From an uncultured Eubacteriales bacterium (lineage in GTDB: Bacteria > Bacillota > Clostridia > Peptostreptococcales > Anaerovoracaceae): a stretch of 64,000 bases of DNA. Within the stretch, counting starts at the first letter, position 1, and the number at the start of each line of letters is the position of its first letter. This document shows, in pieces, positions 63,878 through 64,000 of this stretch. The translations under genes were made by a program, and so were the position numbers. The stretch spans positions 1 to 64,000 of the forward strand of contig CAJLHL010000001.1 of the NCBI GenBank assembly GCA_905206455.1, given 5' to 3'. A model generated the notes under the pieces. That model worked only from the letters and a program-made list of their open reading frames with translations. It was not told where the DNA came from and did not search any database.

Positions 63878-64000
63878 GACTGCCGGACAGATTTGCGGTA
63901 TTTTTTCAGAGACAGCGTTTCTGAAACGTGCAGAATTGAGCTGTGCGAAGGCTGTGAAACGCCAGAAGAAACGCAAATGCAGAAATTAAGAAAGCGGTCA

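Overview
The window is bacterial chromosome with roughly balanced base composition, dense genes, strong AGGAGG-type ribosome binding sites and several TTG/GTG starts. It points to a strictly anaerobic Gram-positive of the Clostridia: class III (oxygen-sensitive) ribonucleotide reductase and its activase, a flavodiiron NADH:oxygen oxidoreductase, the early-cobalt (anaerobic) cobalamin pathway, a manganese catalase, a LexA box of the GAAC-N4-GTTC type and a singlet glycine riboswitch. No rRNA and no transposon was seen; there is one tRNA (Ser-GGA).

Layout. 0-10.2 kb: EamA exporter, a Na/phosphate cotransporter behind four 11-bp Pho-box repeats, cyclopropane fatty acid synthase, a polysaccharide deacetylase, a permuted papain-fold protein, a DUF6506 protein, an AhpD-like protein, an Abi/HEPN protein, a Nudix hydrolase and prephenate dehydrogenase. 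10.5-18.4 kb: tRNA-Ser, an orphan phage-type holin, a hotdog thioesterase, a CorC/HlyC protein, a TetR regulator, Mn catalase, citrate synthase and a DUF4234/SHOCT membrane protein. 18.5-26.9 kb: LexA-controlled uvrB-uvrA, nicotinate phosphoribosyltransferase and ilvE. 27.1-33.6 kb: the F-type ATP synthase operon atpBEFHAGDC. 33.8-35.8 kb: a glycine riboswitch with its terminator in front of an alanine/glycine:cation symporter.

35.9-44.5 kb is a complete type I-C CRISPR-Cas locus in canonical order (cas3-cas5c-cas8c-cas7c-cas4-cas1-cas2-array of 7 repeats and 6 spacers). Two things stand out. The cas3 reading frame is cut by one in-frame amber codon between the two helicase lobes, so interference should be off unless the codon is suppressed or is a sequencing error. 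Upstream of cas3, on the minus strand, lies a shortened, degenerate copy of the CRISPR repeat (36001-36026) that keeps the ends and a hairpin, followed by a spacer-like segment and a strong terminator hairpin. This is the layout expected for a crRNA-like regulatory RNA of the CreR/CreA kind, and it is the best candidate here for an undescribed element.

45.2-54.4 kb: a small alarmone synthetase, NrdR-boxed nrdD, an EFR1-type flavodoxin/ferredoxin, a MATE exporter and a three-module flavodiiron protein (flavodiiron core, short-spaced rubredoxin, NADH:rubredoxin reductase) behind a long hairpin-rich leader. 54.8-63.9 kb: one probable operon from a near-consensus promoter, nrdG-cbiD-cbiF-cbiG-MATE-cbiHJ-cbiET. 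Its cbi genes cover an uninterrupted run of corrin-ring steps from cobalt-factor III to cobalt-precorrin-8. The MATE exporter and the ribonucleotide reductase activase inside this run are unexpected. All calls rest on reading the sequence; no database search was possible.
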